From: Lolium rigidum
Taxonomy: Eukaryota > Streptophyta > Magnoliopsida > Poales > Poaceae
NCBI RefSeq assembly: GCF_022539505.1
Contig: NC_061514.1
Location: forward strand, 328,149,090-328,213,089
Direction of reading: 5' to 3'
Length of the DNA: 64,000 nt
The notes under the pieces are model-generated. The model did no database searches. It had not been told where the DNA came from and saw only the letters and a list, made by a program, of their open reading frames with translations. The translations under genes and the position numbers were made by a program. Positions 23,701-34,924 of the stretch are shown here, in pieces. The stretch's first letter is position 1. Each line of letters begins with the position of its first letter.

Positions 23701-24953
23701 GATTCTTGTGCCGTAATACCCGTGTTAACCATAAGATCCGGAGTGGGACGGAGTAGTCAAAAGTGTTTCCACCTCTCGTTCATCAACGGATGCGCTTTAC
23801 CGTAGTACACTTGTAATCCAAGGGGGCAAGCGGTGAGGGCCGGGGAGTCCTAAGTCCCCACGGCATAGTCCGTAGTACACTTGTCGCCCGAAGGAGCAAG
23901 CGGTGAGGCTGGGGAGTCCTAAGTCCCCACGGTATTGCGGTCTATGATGGGTTGCGGCCTACCGGCGTAGGAGTGTATGGTAGAGCCCAGGCACTATCGT
24001 CGTGGTCGGGGTCCACCTTGAAATCTACGGGAATAATGGGACCGGCGTGGACCCGGGGTCGGGGCATGCAACAAAGGGTGGGTGTTCGAGGTAGCGGAGG
24101 AACATGATTGGCTAGACCTTATACCGGGCCTCACACCATAGGAAGTGTGGACGGGTCATTCCGGTTGGCACCAAGGTTAAGATCTCTTATGGGTAAAGCA
24201 ACACACCTCGCAGAGTGTAAAGAACCGTGACTCGTCACTCCCTGTTTCGGGATATGGAACTCGCGAACGCGGCCGGAAAGGAGCTCCATGAAGTTCTAGT
24301 AAACCGGTGAAGGCTGACGGACATAGTTCTTCTGAATAAAAGCAACCTTTTGAAGAAATGGTTATGAAAACCTGCATTGGTATTAGACTTTCTGGTCTAA
24401 TTCCGTAGCTAGTGCATTAAACACCTCTTTCCTATAATGAACTTGTTGAGTACGCTCGTACTCATTCCACTCTTAAATCTCATGCTTAGATATGAAGGCA
24501 TCGAAGGAGGGTCTACAGTGCAACTCGAAGGCCGAGGAGTCAACCACTACTTCAAGAGACAGGACCCTATCAGAGGAGTCAGATACCACATCCAACAAGG
24601 AGAAACCTAGATTAGCAATATAAAGGAACTAGCTTCCTAAATTTAGCTCCTATTTAGCTAGAATCTATTCATAACCTCTGTAGCTAGTTAAATACTCTAC
24701 AAGTAGAGTTCGTGTTAGGATTAGACAACGAGTCGTTCTTCTGGAGTTTATTTGCAGTTTTACCTCAATGTAAAGTAGGAGGCTATGATGATCTTTTGTA
24801 ACGAATCAGTGTTGTAATTCTATAGACATGCCTTGGACCCGCATATGTTTCTGTTGTACACTCTGAGCGATATAATACTAGTGGAACGGTGTTTCATTGG
24901 TGTTATATCAGACTTGCATACTACACCATGCAGTGGTATGCCGGGTCACCACA
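20758..24953 (+). repeat. Solo LTR, right segment
   Basis: Continuation of the long LTR after the nested block. It includes a GC-rich segment (20870-21740) whose ORFs have no recognisable domain, and an AT-rich centre. Confidence 0.7.
23801..23936 (+). repeat. Tandem duplication, two copies of about 70 bp
   Basis: Copies at 23801-23870 and 23871-23936 each start CGTAGTACACTTGT and contain 'gcaagcggtgagg' and 'ggggagtcctaagtcc'. They lie within the solo LTR. Confidence 0.85.
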
Positions 24954-24958
24954 TCTCC
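24954..24958. other. Target-site duplication TCTCC, right of solo LTR
   Basis: Matches 5188-5192 exactly. Confidence 0.85.
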
Positions 24959-25069
24959 TGTGTAGCGGACACGGATTCGGAAGCAGGACAGGGCACGTAT
25001 CTGAAATTTTTTTTTTGTCCGACACACTTGAGATCGTTTTGGATGACGCTTTAAAGGACTCGACTGGTG
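24959..25069. mobile_element. Element B, right terminus
   Basis: After the solo LTR the sequence again parallels the right ends of C and D: a poly(T) run followed by 'GTCCGACACACTTGAG', then 'TTTTGGATGACGC' and 'GGACTCGACTGG'. TAA at 25070-25072 matches 4375-4377. Confidence 0.65.
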
Positions 25070-25112
25070 TAAAGACACACAACGACACGTGCGTGCGTGC
25101 CGTTCGGTAGGC

Positions 25113-25128
25113 CGGGATCAGGCGGGCT
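25113..25128. other. Target-site duplication of poly(A) retroposon, left copy
   Basis: CGGGATCAGGCGGGCT, repeated without change at 26049-26064. Confidence 0.9.
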
Positions 25129-26048
25129 TTTTTTTTTTTTGAGCAAACCACGCATTACCATTAGATTAAACTTTGAGATTACAGCAAACGTGGACACCTC
25201 TGGAAATATCCAGATGACAGCAGACATAGGACATTGCACAAAGACCCCTAGAAAACGAAAAAATACAAAGAGAGCCCTTCGGGTCCTTGAGCGCATCCAC
25301 GACGCGTCCAATCGCAATCTCCGCCGCCGCCGCCGTCGGCATCGCTGCCGGAGAAGAAAAAGATGGACTAACCGCATCCCCAGCGCAGAGGAGATACCAT
25401 TGGAGATCTACTCCTTTGAGGACCTCAAAAGTCGGCTGCTGCACGCAACAGCACCATCGCCATTGGAGCTCGTCGGCCGGGGAAGAAGCCCCGTCACTCC
25501 TCAGAGCCAAGCTCCGCTGCCTCCCGTCGACCACATCGAGGAAGAACATCGGGGCCACATCCTTCGTACCTCGCATCCCTCTCCTATGCAGCAATCTTCT
25601 GGACGAGGCCGGCGCACGCCGCCGACCATCTCCTGGACTCTTCCCACCCGATTCCCGGACGGATCCGGAGACACACCGCCGCGGGAGCAGCAAATCGGGG
25701 AGAACAAAATCCCACCTCGACCACGCCGACGCTGCCTCAACGTCGCCGCCCGGGAAACTTCTCCGCACGCCCAGATCTCGGATCCCGGCCGCGGAAACCT
25801 TATTCGCCGCCGCCGGAACACCGGCGGCACGCACACCTATCCCACACCTATTTACATGCCGGAGACGAAGATCCTGGGCCCCCCCACCCTCCCGCCGCCG
25901 GAGCGGCTGACGGAGGGGAGAGAGACCCAAGATCTCGCCGGCGGTGAAGGTGGAGAAGAAAGTTGGCCCCCGGATTCGCCTCTCTTTACTGTAGAGGAGA
26001 AAAGGGGAGAAAGCAGCACCTTAGTAGGCAGTGGTCGTTTGTGCCTCT
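25129..26048 (-). mobile_element. Poly(A) retroposon, 920 bp, perfect 16-bp TSD
   Basis: Flanked by identical 16-bp duplications and ending on the minus strand in about A12 (T12 at 25129-25140) after 'ggtaatgcgtggtttgctc', the signature of target-primed retrotransposition. The body is GC-rich with long open frames in several phases, but none shows endonuclease or reverse transcriptase motifs. A LINE-derived non-autonomous retroposon, or a processed transcript of unknown origin, are the options. Absence of changes in the duplication suggests fairly recent insertion. Confidence 0.8.
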
Positions 26049-26064
26049 CGGGATCAGGCGGGCT

Positions 26065-26640
26065 GGAGACACGCCTCCACCCGGGTCTTGCTCGTGTCTC
26101 TGGCGGCGCAGCGACGACGACGACGACCGTCGCCTCCTTCTCTTCCCAACGCCAGTCGCCCACCTCTCTCCCCGAAGCCCGTCGCCTCCCTCTCCCACAG
26201 CCCTTCTTCTCCCGTAGAAGCTGGATTTCTCTCAGGTACGTCATCCACCTCGCCCCCTCCTCTCCTGATCTGGTTTACTGCTAGTGCCTAGGGTTCGTAC
26301 GCAAACCGATGGTTAGATCAATTTGGTGATGATGAGTAGTCGGAATTCTGTTTTGTGTAGTCCTTTTCACGTCCTTGGGGATACTAGAACCTCTGTGTGT
26401 GCTTGCTTCCTGTAGAAGCACTTCTATTTCTAGCCGAACCTGCAAATGTTCTTCCAAAAAAAAAAAACTTGTCATTGCAAGCTCGTGATTTCTTTATCGG
26501 CCAGCTGAACAATTGGGAAGTCCTTGATATCTCGCACCCAAGCATGGAAGCACTCAGCAAGATTGTTATTGATGTAGTTACACTTTATGTCAGGGTTAAA
26601 ACATGCACCTCATCCATAGCAGACTATGATAGTCCCTAAG
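26065..26640 (+). other. GC-rich 5'-exon-like sequence, no gene body found
   Basis: A CT-rich, CG-rich segment ends in 'TTTCTCTCAG|GTACGTCATCC' at about 26236, resembling a leader exon with a donor, followed by intron-like DNA. No coding exon for it is evident downstream, so it may be the promoter/leader of a lost gene. The retroposon inserted just upstream of it. Confidence 0.3.
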
Positions 26641-26940
26641 GTAGGGACATACTTTCTCAGATGCCGCAAACACCTTTGCCATGTGATGTTGATATTTCTC
26701 ATGCCTATATATGCCCTAGCAGCAGGCCACAGCCATCCAAACACATCACCATGAAAATATTTCTGAAACTTATGCCACATATGCCTAAAGCACTCATGCT
26801 GCTCAGCTTGAGGAAAGACCTTCGTGACAGTATTTAACTGTGAGTTAGTGTCAAGTAGTGTCAGCTTGTGGAAAGACCTTCTTGACGCACTCACGCTGTT
26901 CATGTGTTGCTTCGAATTTTGCAAGAAATTCGTTTTTCGT
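26640..26940 (-). pseudogene. Mutator-like (MULE) transposase fragment
   Basis: The minus-strand frame contains 'VFPQAEQHECFRHMWHKF' followed by 'QKYFHGDVFGWLWPAARAY', the segment after the second catalytic Asp in MuDR-type transposases (compare the family pattern 'FP.AE.R.C.RH...N..K.F'). Flanking frames are broken, and the 'cttg(a/t)ggaaagaccttc' stretch is duplicated at 26808-26822 and 26866-26880. It is a short relic with no ends identified. Confidence 0.6.
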
Positions 26941-27716
26941 TGTATCATAGTGCTCTAACTGTGGCATAGTGTCAGGAAATGACGCCTGAACTAATGTCTT
27001 CCCAACGACTTGTTTAGTGTTGGCAAACTGTACCATCTGCAAAACCATAACGAAAAGGGTGCTGATTCCATTGGTTTTTGTGGCGTGAACACTACTTGAT
27101 AAAAACAACTAGGAGCTAGCCTACCTATGTATGGATGGTTATGAGCAATTCTGTGTTGACTCTGATATTCGTGGCAGGTATTGGTGAAGACACGTCTTTG
27201 TTTTCCCATTTATGCTTTGTTGAAAACCAGTAACAGTTTACATCTTTACCTCAGTGCTGATAAATTGTTACATCCATTAAACACTGAATGTCAGTTGAAT
27301 TTGATCATGGTTTAGTCAAACTCCTAAAATAAACCTCAACTTGTTACTTGGTAGGCAATCTCTTGTATTACTGTGTATTCACATTTTCATTTGAGGTGCT
27401 ATTCGGTTCTCTGTACTAATTTAGTAAGAAAAGCAATTAAGTGTACCATCCGAGAGTTTCCTGTATGTTGCATAATTTGTCCAGGCTCTGTACATGGAGT
27501 TACTTTTCTTGGAGAAATTTAAATGAAAATGGAGTTACTTTTCTTTGCATACTGCCTCAGGAAAAACTTGATGAATAACCATCTGATCTACCGCTGATTC
27601 AACCTGACTTTTCTCTGTAGCGCTGATTCATGTAAATGTTCATGCACATAAGCTTATTATTTATACTAGAAAGGTTGGCGCGGCGGCACGCCTTGCCATT
27701 GGTGCTAGTCTTCGAG
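26941..27716. other. Intergenic, no supported gene
   Basis: AT-rich, with short frames only. A partial repeat 'tggagttacttttctt' occurs twice at about 27496-27545. Nothing else is identified. Confidence 0.4.
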
Positions 27717-27970
27717 TTAGCACTTACTACTTTAGAGTGTGTTTTTTGCAGAACGGGAAGTGGTGTTTTTGAAAGAGTATGCAAGGTCAATGGATATATA
27801 AGGGAATAGCACTTTGTGGTGCCGGCCAGATCTTAGCTTAGCGCCTACTGCTTTAGTGTGTCTTTTTCAGTACGTGGAGTGGTGTTTTTCAAAGAGTATG
27901 CAAGGAGCAAAACGAACCGTAAATGGATATACAAGGGAATAGCACTTTGTTGCGCCGGCCAGATCTTAGC
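27717..27970 (+). repeat. Tandem duplication, two copies of about 125 bp
   Basis: Copies 27717-27838 and 27839-27970 share 'gtggtgtttttgaaagagt', 'caagggaatagcactttgt' and 'gccggccagatcttagc'. The second copy has a 17-bp insertion around 'agcaaaacgaaccgta'. Confidence 0.8.
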
Positions 27971-28418
27971 AGCTAAACTTTAAAGTTTTATCTTTACAGT
28001 GCAGAAAAATCAACTACATTGCGTAGGGCATGGTATTATCTAACTGTGTAAAAAGGAGTGAATGAACCTGAAAGAATGAATAGGGTTAGTGTTAGTTGAC
28101 CTGTGAGCCTCACATAGAAGATAAGGCCACTTTTATCAGTGAAAGTATTATGCATAGAAGCTGTGATGGTTTTTACCATCCAAAAGTTACTTGCTATATT
28201 GTAGGCAGGTCGTACCCAGTAAATATGTATTTTTTGTGTGAAAAGTACCCAGTAAATATATTGAAGCGGCATCACTCCTATTGGTTATCACTATTGGATA
28301 CTTTAAATTAGAGTAGTTAAAGAATTCATACTGGAAATTAAACTGCATGAAAGGATGACTAATTATGAAGAGAAGTACGCTAACTGAGCACTAGACAAAA
28401 TTGATTATTTGAGAATAT

Positions 28419-28780
28419 TCATGTCAAGTTTACATGGAACCATATGATTAATATAGCATCAGCAACTTTCATAGTAAGAGCATAAGCAGTCGCATGCATA
28501 GACGAAGATGCTCCGGCCTCAGAAGCATGACCATAAGTATAAGCAACATGGACATGAATAGATGAACCAGATGAATGATCAGAATAAAAAGGTGAACCAA
28601 TAAGATTGAAACCCGAAGGACAAATAGGTGAAAAATGAGTCCAAGAATTAAGTCTAGGTAAACGTGACGAAAGCCCATTGTCCATATGAGACCAAGCAGA
28701 TAAAAAATCATCACCATGAACGAAATCATGGTCCAGAGATGGCCAAACATCAGGAGAGTCCTCAGCCGAAGAATCCCTTA
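28419..28780 (-). CDS. Unrecognised partial ORF
   Basis: Open on the minus strand from about 28780 to 28419 ('DVWPSLDHDFVHGDDFLSAW' then 'MDNGLSSRLPRLNSW' and 'SHSS/HVHVAYTYGHAS'-like Ser/His-rich sequence). No start context, domain or neighbours clarify it. Low codon bias and absence of upstream structure suggest a transposon-derived or decayed fragment. Confidence 0.25.
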
Positions 28781-29071
28781 CTCAATATAGGGAAGGCGGC
28801 ACTGATAGTATGGGTGAGCATTTTATTTGTGCTTGGTTTAAATCGCGGAAGACAATCATGATGTGGCTACTGTTCCGCAGTCTCCAAGAGATCAATGATG
28901 ATGGAATGGCGTTGGAGAGATCAACGTAGTTCTTTTTTATGATTTTCGTTAGCAAATATATATTTCCCATTCCCATCTTCACCTCAAGCTTCTCCTCATC
29001 CATGTTCTCTTTTCCACCCAAATCTGTGCAGTGGGCTCCTTAATCAGCTAGCAACGAGCAAGGGCGCAGCC
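28781..29071 (+). promoter_or_regulatory. Upstream region of the NLR gene
   Basis: About 290 bp between the preceding ORF and ATG 29072. The 60 bp before the start ('ttctcctcatccatgttctc' to 'gggcgcagcc') are leader-like, with a favourable GCC-ATG-G start context. No TATA box is convincingly placed. Confidence 0.35.
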
Positions 29072-32000
29072 ATGGAGCTGGTGGTGGGAGCTTCGGAGGC
29101 GACGATGAAGTCTGTCATGGGCAAGTTGGGTGGCCTTCTCGCCCAGGAGTACACCCTGATTAGGGGCGTCAACGGCGACCTCCAGTACATCAACGACGAG
29201 CTCGCCAGCATGCAGTCCTTCCTCCGCGACCTCGCCACCATCAGCACCGGCGGTGGGCAAGCCCAAAGCCATGGCCACCGGATGAAGGACTGGATGAAGC
29301 AGATCCGGGACATCACCTACGACATCGAGGATTGCATCGACGACTCTGCCCACCGTCTCCACGGCCTCCGCTCCGACATGTACTGTTACTTCCTCGTCAA
29401 CAGCGTCTACGAGGTCCTCACATGGTGGCCTCGCCGGGACGTCGCTGCCAAGATCTCTGTTCTCAAGATGCGTGCGCAGCAGATCGGCGAGCGGCGGGAG
29501 AGGTACGGCGTCAACAACCCGGAGACTGCCGGCGGAACCGAGGGACCTCATGCTGGGCACAGCACTACCGCTGGATTCGACGCTGCCGATAACCAGGATG
29601 CAAGCCTTCAGCTTGTGGCGATGAAGGACCCAGTGGGAGTGGAAGACCACATGAAGGAGCTGGAAGAGTGGGTGACTAACGACAAGAACAGCTGCGGCGT
29701 GCTCTATGTTGTTGGATTCGGAGGGGTGGGGAAGACCACCATCGCCACGGCCTTGTTCACGAAATTTGGGGACCAATTCGATCACCGCGCGATGGTCACC
29801 GTGTCTCAGAGCTCTGACATCAACGCTGTTCTGACCAGCATCAAGAATCAAGTCATGCCGCAGTCCAGCAGCCAGAAGCAGGATGGCGCTGAAGGTGTAT
29901 TAGGTCGGCTCAAGCAAGGTGCCTCCGCATTTGCAGCCAAGTGCTGCAGCGCCGGCACGTCAGAGGAAACGCGTGGTGAGACGAAGCTAGATCAGCTCAA
30001 GAAGGACCTCAAGGAGCACTTTGATAACAACAGGTATATAGTACACATCCAATCCGTATTGTCTTCTCTGACCAAGTAACATGATGTATTTGGTTGAGTA
30101 TCTACTCTAGCTGATCTGTGATTGTAATAAGTACTATCGGAATTTTGGTGATTTGACACTTTGGTTTAATAAAGCAAGCCGTGTGCATCTATTGATGCAG
30201 AAGCTGGGGCTATGCTCCTTTATCTTAAAAAACATGATGTAGTCAATTGTACCGGATAGTACTTCTTACTGTTTCTGTTAATGACATAGTGAGCACATAT
30301 CATCTGGGGACATGGATTAGTTCTGAATCTTCTGATATACATATGCATTTCGTTAATTGATTCATAAGGAAAACAACATATTTGGACCATGGAATTTGCC
30401 ACTTAGATCTTTTCGTCCTACCATGTTAGACAAGAATTAGACAGTCATTTAATAATTCAGAAAAGGATTATAGATATTCTGGTCCCTCACACTCTGCTTG
30501 CACTTTCTATTTCATTTCTTGCAGTTACTTGGTCTTGATTGATGATGTTTGGTCTGCAACAACATGGGACCAGATCAGAAAGTCGCTTCCTCCAAGTAAG
30601 CAACGCAGCAGAATAATAGTTACTACACGATTTCAAGCTGTTGCTACAACACGTAGAGGAGAAGAAGGTGATCATACTCGTAAAGTTGTCCCTCTTGGCA
30701 TTGAAGAATCTGAGAAGTTATTCAAGCAGGCCTTCTTTGAATCCAAAGGAAACAAGGTTGATAAGGTTCCGAAGGAAGTCTGGAAGATGTGTGGGGGCCT
30801 GCCTTTGGCCATAGTTACCATGGCCGGCCATGTGGCCTGCAACCCAAACAAATCAGAGGAAGAATGGTTGAAGGTTTGTAAATCTCTGTTTCCAGAGTCA
30901 GGGAAGGATCATGGGAAAGATGGTAGGAAAGACCTTACCCAGGAGGAAGTTGGTAGGATTGTTAGTCATTGCTACAATGACATGCCTGCTGACATCAAGA
31001 CTTGCTCTCTGTATTTGAGCATATTTCCGAAGGGCCAAAAAATCAGCACAAAGCGTTTGACACGGCGATGGATAGCTGAAGGCTTCGTTGCGGAGAAGCA
31101 GGGGCTGAGTGTGGAGGATGTTGCAGAGACATATTTCAATCATCTCATAAGAAGGAAGATTATCCGACCAGTTGAGCACAGCAGCAACGGAAAGGTGAAG
31201 AAATGCATAGTCCATGACATGGTTCTTGAGCACATTGTAGCGAAGGCAAGTGAAGAGAATTTCATCACTGTCGTTGGTGGTAACTGGCTTATGCCGCCAC
31301 CTAGCAGCAAGGTCCGTCGCCTATCCCTCCAAGAAAGCGATTCCAAACGTGCAAATGATACAGAGAAGATGAACTTGTCTCATGTCCGCTCACTTACCAT
31401 GTTTGGGAGCTTGAACCAACTTCCTTCCCATTCGTTCAAGTTTGGAATTGTACAAGTCCTGGATCTTGAAGGCTGCACAGGTTTCAAAGTGCATCATACA
31501 GAGGAGATATGCAAAATGCTTCTTCTAAAGTATCTCAGCCTCCGAAGAACCGACACTAAACAGCTTCCAAAAGCGATTGGAAAGCTTGAGAACCTTGAGA
31601 CTCTGGACATTAGAGAGACAAATGTTGTTGAGTTGCCTAAAACTGTATGCCAGCTTGAAAGGCTGGTAAACATACTTGGTGGGGATAAAAGAACAAGAAG
31701 GGCATTAAAGCTTCCTGAAGAGTTGAATAAGAAGAAGAAAATGAAGGCCTTGCGCATACTGTCTGGGATTGAGATTGTTGGGGGATTGGCGGACCTTCAT
31801 CATTTGACTGAGCTGAGGAAGCTTGCCATCTTCAAGCTCAGCACCATGGGCGATGATGCCAGTTTCAAAGATTTAAGCTCCTCTATCGAGTACCTTGGTG
31901 GCTACGCTCTACACGCCCTCATAATTGATGACGAGTCATCCAAGTTCATCAAATCACTGGATGATATGTCATCACCTCCAAAATTCCTTGTTGCCCTTGA

Positions 32001-32511
32001 GTTATCTGGCAAGATGGTTCAGCTCCCTGGCTGGATGACACAACTGAGTGCTCTCAGCAAGTTAACCCTTTCAGTAACAGCTCTTCGGACAGACAACTTG
32101 CTGCTCCTTAGCAACCTAGAGTCACTGTTCTCTCTCACCTTCTCATTCAGGGCAGAGAAGCAGGATTCGGAAACAATGACCATTCTTGCAGAAAACAAGC
32201 TGTCGTCTGACGGAGAGATCACTGTTCCAGGTGCTGGATTCAAGAGCCTTAAGCTTCTCCGCTTCTGTGCTCCTCTGCTTCCAGTACTGAGCTTTTCAAA
32301 GAATGCCATGGCAGAGCTCGAAAGGCTTGAGCTGCGGTTCAGCATGCTGGAGGGCCTTTGCGGCGTGGAAAACCTTGCGGAACTGAAAGTGGTGCATTTG
32401 ATATTGGACGACAAAGACGGCGAACATATGACCAAGATGGTACAACGCGAGGTGGAGGGAGCAGTGAAGAGGGCCGATGGCAAGGCGCCCAAGATAATCC
32501 TCGACCAGTGA
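29072..32511 (+). CDS. CC-NBS-LRR (CNL) immune receptor, two exons, intact
   Basis: Exons 29072-30033 and 30525-32511 (donor CAG|GTATAT, acceptor CTTGCAG|TTAC) give 982 residues. Order: Rx-type coiled coil (1-140) with EDVID-like 'YDIEDCIDD' at 83-91; NB-ARC with P-loop GFGGVGKTT (215-223), kinase-2 YLVLIDDVW (322-330), RNBS-B SRIIVTTR (349-356), GGLPLA (411-416), RNBS-D 'CSLYLSIFPKG' (481-491) and VHD (550-552) in place of MHD; then leucine-rich repeats to the end. The intron falls just before kinase-2. All nucleotide-binding motifs are intact, so a functional intracellular receptor that senses pathogen effectors is plausible; the effector is unknown. Its 3' end is partly duplicated directly downstream. 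Confidence 0.9.
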
Positions 32512-32642
32512 CTTATGGAAAGTATGCCCAACAGTGGTGCTTTGTGGGTCTATGTAAGTTTGAAACTCATCACATTCGTACCTGTTATCTGCCACTACTT
32601 GTGCAGTTGTGCTTTACCTATGCAAAGAAGGATGATGCTTCC

Positions 32643-33183
32643 CCAGTAACAGCTCTCGAGATGGACAACTTGTTGCTCCTTAGCAATCTAGAGGCACTGT
32701 TCTCCCTCACATTCTCATTTAGGACAGAGAAGCAGCACTAAGAAACAATGGTGATTCTGGCGGAGAACAAGCTGTCCTCAGATAGGGAGATCACATTTCC
32801 AGGTGTTGATTTCAAGAGCGCAAAGCTTCTCCGCTTATGTGCTCCTCTGCTGCCAGTACTGAGCTTTTAGAAGAATGCCATGCCAGAGCTCGAAAGGCTT
32901 CGAGCTGCGGTTCAGCATGCTAGAGGGCCTTTGTGGCGTGGAAAACCTTGCAGGACTTGAAGTGATGCATTTGACATTGGACGATAAAGACGGCGAGCAT
33001 ATGACCAAGATGGTACAACGCGAGGTGGAGGTAGCAGTGATGAGGACCGGCGGCAAGGCGCACAAGATAATCCTCGATCAGTGACTGATCCAAAGCAAGC
33101 CCAACAGTGGTGCTTTGTGAGTCTCTTTAGGTTTGAAACTCATCTCATTCTTACCTGTTCTCAGACATTACCTGTGCTGTACT
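32643..33183 (+). pseudogene. Tandem pseudogenised copy of the NLR 3' end
   Basis: Repeats roughly 32071-32620 (last LRRs, stop and 3' UTR). Relative to the gene it has TAA in frame at about 32739, TAG at about 32867, and an extra C near 32902 that shifts the frame; the end still reads 'KMVQREVEVAVMRTGGKA'. No start or NB-ARC, so it is a partial duplication that could only act as extended 3' UTR. Confidence 0.85.
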
Positions 33184-33269
33184 TGTGTGTGTTCCATCCG
33201 TCATGTTTATGCGTGCAGGAAGGCTGATCATCAGTAGCATGATCTTGCAGATTTCTTGTAAGAAACTGG

Positions 33270-33990
33270 CATGTATCAATCTCTGGACAACTGATACCAG
33301 AATTTATAGTGTGTACAACACAGTGTTGTAGTATATGAAATTCCATATGTTTTATGTATTTGTTCCCCAAAAAACAGCAACCAGAAGTCCAAAAGGAAAC
33401 AAATCTGTAGATGTCACCGTAAGAAAAGATCCAGTAAAGCATCTGGTTGTAACATTTGATCACTGGCACCAGCTATTTTTTACTGGTGTGAACCAAACTC
33501 TGGGAGCATGTTCCATGGAAAAATAAGAGAATAGTTATGTACTGATTGTATCCGTAGCTGGAGATCTGATACAGGAAGTTATCAAGTGTTCAACATGTTG
33601 TAACATGAAGGTCGGTACATGTGTTTTCTGTATTTGTTCCCCGAAAGTCAGCAACAAAAAGCAAACAAGGGGCTGTTTGAATTGTGGTTGGCACTCGCCA
33701 TATCAAAATTTTGGCATTGACTGGTATCATAGGCTAGCGTTTGGTTTGAAGCCCAACTTTCTAAGCCACGCCAAAATTTTGGCGAAATAGGGGTGGACAA
33801 ATCGGTCGCCAAATATTTGGTTGCCCCTGATTTGGCGTGGCGGGGTGGGCATAAACCAAACAGTCCCCAAATCTGCGAATGTCGCCGCAAGTAATAGATG
33901 CAGTGAAGCATCTGGGAGGGTCATATTTGATCAGCGGCACTAGCTGTTTTTTCACTGGGGAAAAAGGAGGAAACAACAGTAGGGCAGAAT
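33270..33990 (+). repeat. Imperfect tandem duplication in the NLR downstream spacer
   Basis: Copy 1 (about 33290-33500) and copy 2 (about 33565-33960) share 'tgtatttgttcccc', 'cagcaac', 'agatgtcaccg/gaatgtcgccg' and 'gtaaagcatctgg'. Copy 2 holds a 200-bp MITE that copy 1 lacks. Confidence 0.7.
33669..33868. mobile_element. 200-bp MITE
   Basis: Inverted ends GGGGCTGTTTG and CCAAACAGTCCCC. The neighbouring duplicate at about 33390-33405 ('aggaaacaaatctg') gives an empty site. Target duplication is at most 2-3 bp (CAA/AAA), so superfamily is uncertain (Harbinger- or hAT-like). Confidence 0.65.
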
Positions 33991-34924
33991 GCACTGCATG
34001 CATGGCTCCCAGTGAACAGACTGCAGTGTTCACAGGCAGCGAATTAACCAAAAACAAGCATGAATCCGGTTGCTGGACTTGCCTGGATCTGGATGGATGT
34101 AGGCTAGCCCTGAGAGAACAGGTATATTCGGCAGGTTGCCAGTCGCCCTCAGCAGCCTGGGTGTGGCGGCATTAGTTTACTGCCCACCAGTGAATAATTG
34201 TACACATGGAAATATCCAAATGCAGAAACGAGGAGAAGGAGAAGTTGACGCCGAGCGATGGAGATGTCGGCGCACGTGCTCGCTCGCTAGTCTTCCAGTT
34301 TGCATGTCAAAAAGTAATAATACAAGGGTGAACGCAAAGATGGAGGTCAGCAAAATGAGGTCAGCTTTGGACTACAATATGGAGTTTCATTCTAGAGGCA
34401 AATTCTGATAGACTGCTATGCCAGCATCGGCACATCTACATTTCTTTTTTCCGAAAAGGGACGAGACGCCGTCCTCCGCACCGACTGATAATATGCACAT
34501 ATGCATGATCTCCAGTCGACAAACATTGGCCTTTACAGCTGAATAACTTGAACGGCCTGGTGGTTGCATTGTTTGAGAAGAAGCTGAATCGAACTTCAAG
34601 TCCTTAAACTGTGGATGAGAGACCGCACGCCTTTTCCGTGCAAGCAGGTATGCGAGGCTCTCTTCCTTGACAGCAGAGAATTACATTTGCATATATGCAG
34701 CAGAAGAGAGAGGTGGATGAAAATGACTGTAATAAAACACATGGAAAAATCCAAGTGGAGAATGCCGACGATCGCGTGCTCGCTGGTCTTTCAGCCTTGG
34801 GCGTCATAATCTAATACAACAAGGGTGACTAGGCGAATGCAAAAGGAGGTCAGCAGAAAGCGAGCGCGAGAGAAACCGATCACGCACAAGACGTAGAGCC
34901 AGACAGAGCTCGAGACAACAAGAT
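33990..34924 (+). other. Spacer and distal promoter of PGM1, with an internal repeat
   Basis: No gene. Two related blocks at about 34200-34345 and 34735-34860 share 'acatggaaa(t/a)atccaa(a/g)tg', 'gtgctcgctcg/gtgctcgctgg' and 'caagggtgaa/caagggtgac'. Homologous sequence precedes PGM2 and PGM3. Confidence 0.5.

Larger units (their letters stand above)
5193..24953 (+). mobile_element. Very long solo LTR (LARD/Sukkula-like), split by nested elements
   Basis: The LTR opens TGTAATATCCCAGG at 5193 and ends GGGTCACCACA at 24953, with TCTCC on both sides. Removing the nested block 6816-20757 leaves about 5.8 kb with no credible coding sequence: AT-rich stretches full of 'aaccctag' variants, a GC-rich block at about 20870-21740, and promoter-like sequence toward the 3' end. 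No primer binding site, polypurine tract or second LTR is present, so it is a solo LTR left by LTR-LTR recombination. Very long non-coding LTRs are characteristic of Triticeae LARD elements; the Sukkula comparison is from memory. Confidence 0.75.

Noticed and set aside
23801..23936. Direct repeats as a CRISPR-like or regulatory array
   Set aside because: Only two adjoining copies without spacers, inside a plant LTR; simple tandem duplication.
25097..26284. 395-aa plus-strand frame and overlapping minus-strand frames
   Set aside because: They span both retroposon boundaries, overlap each other in several phases and follow from high GC content; no domain is visible.
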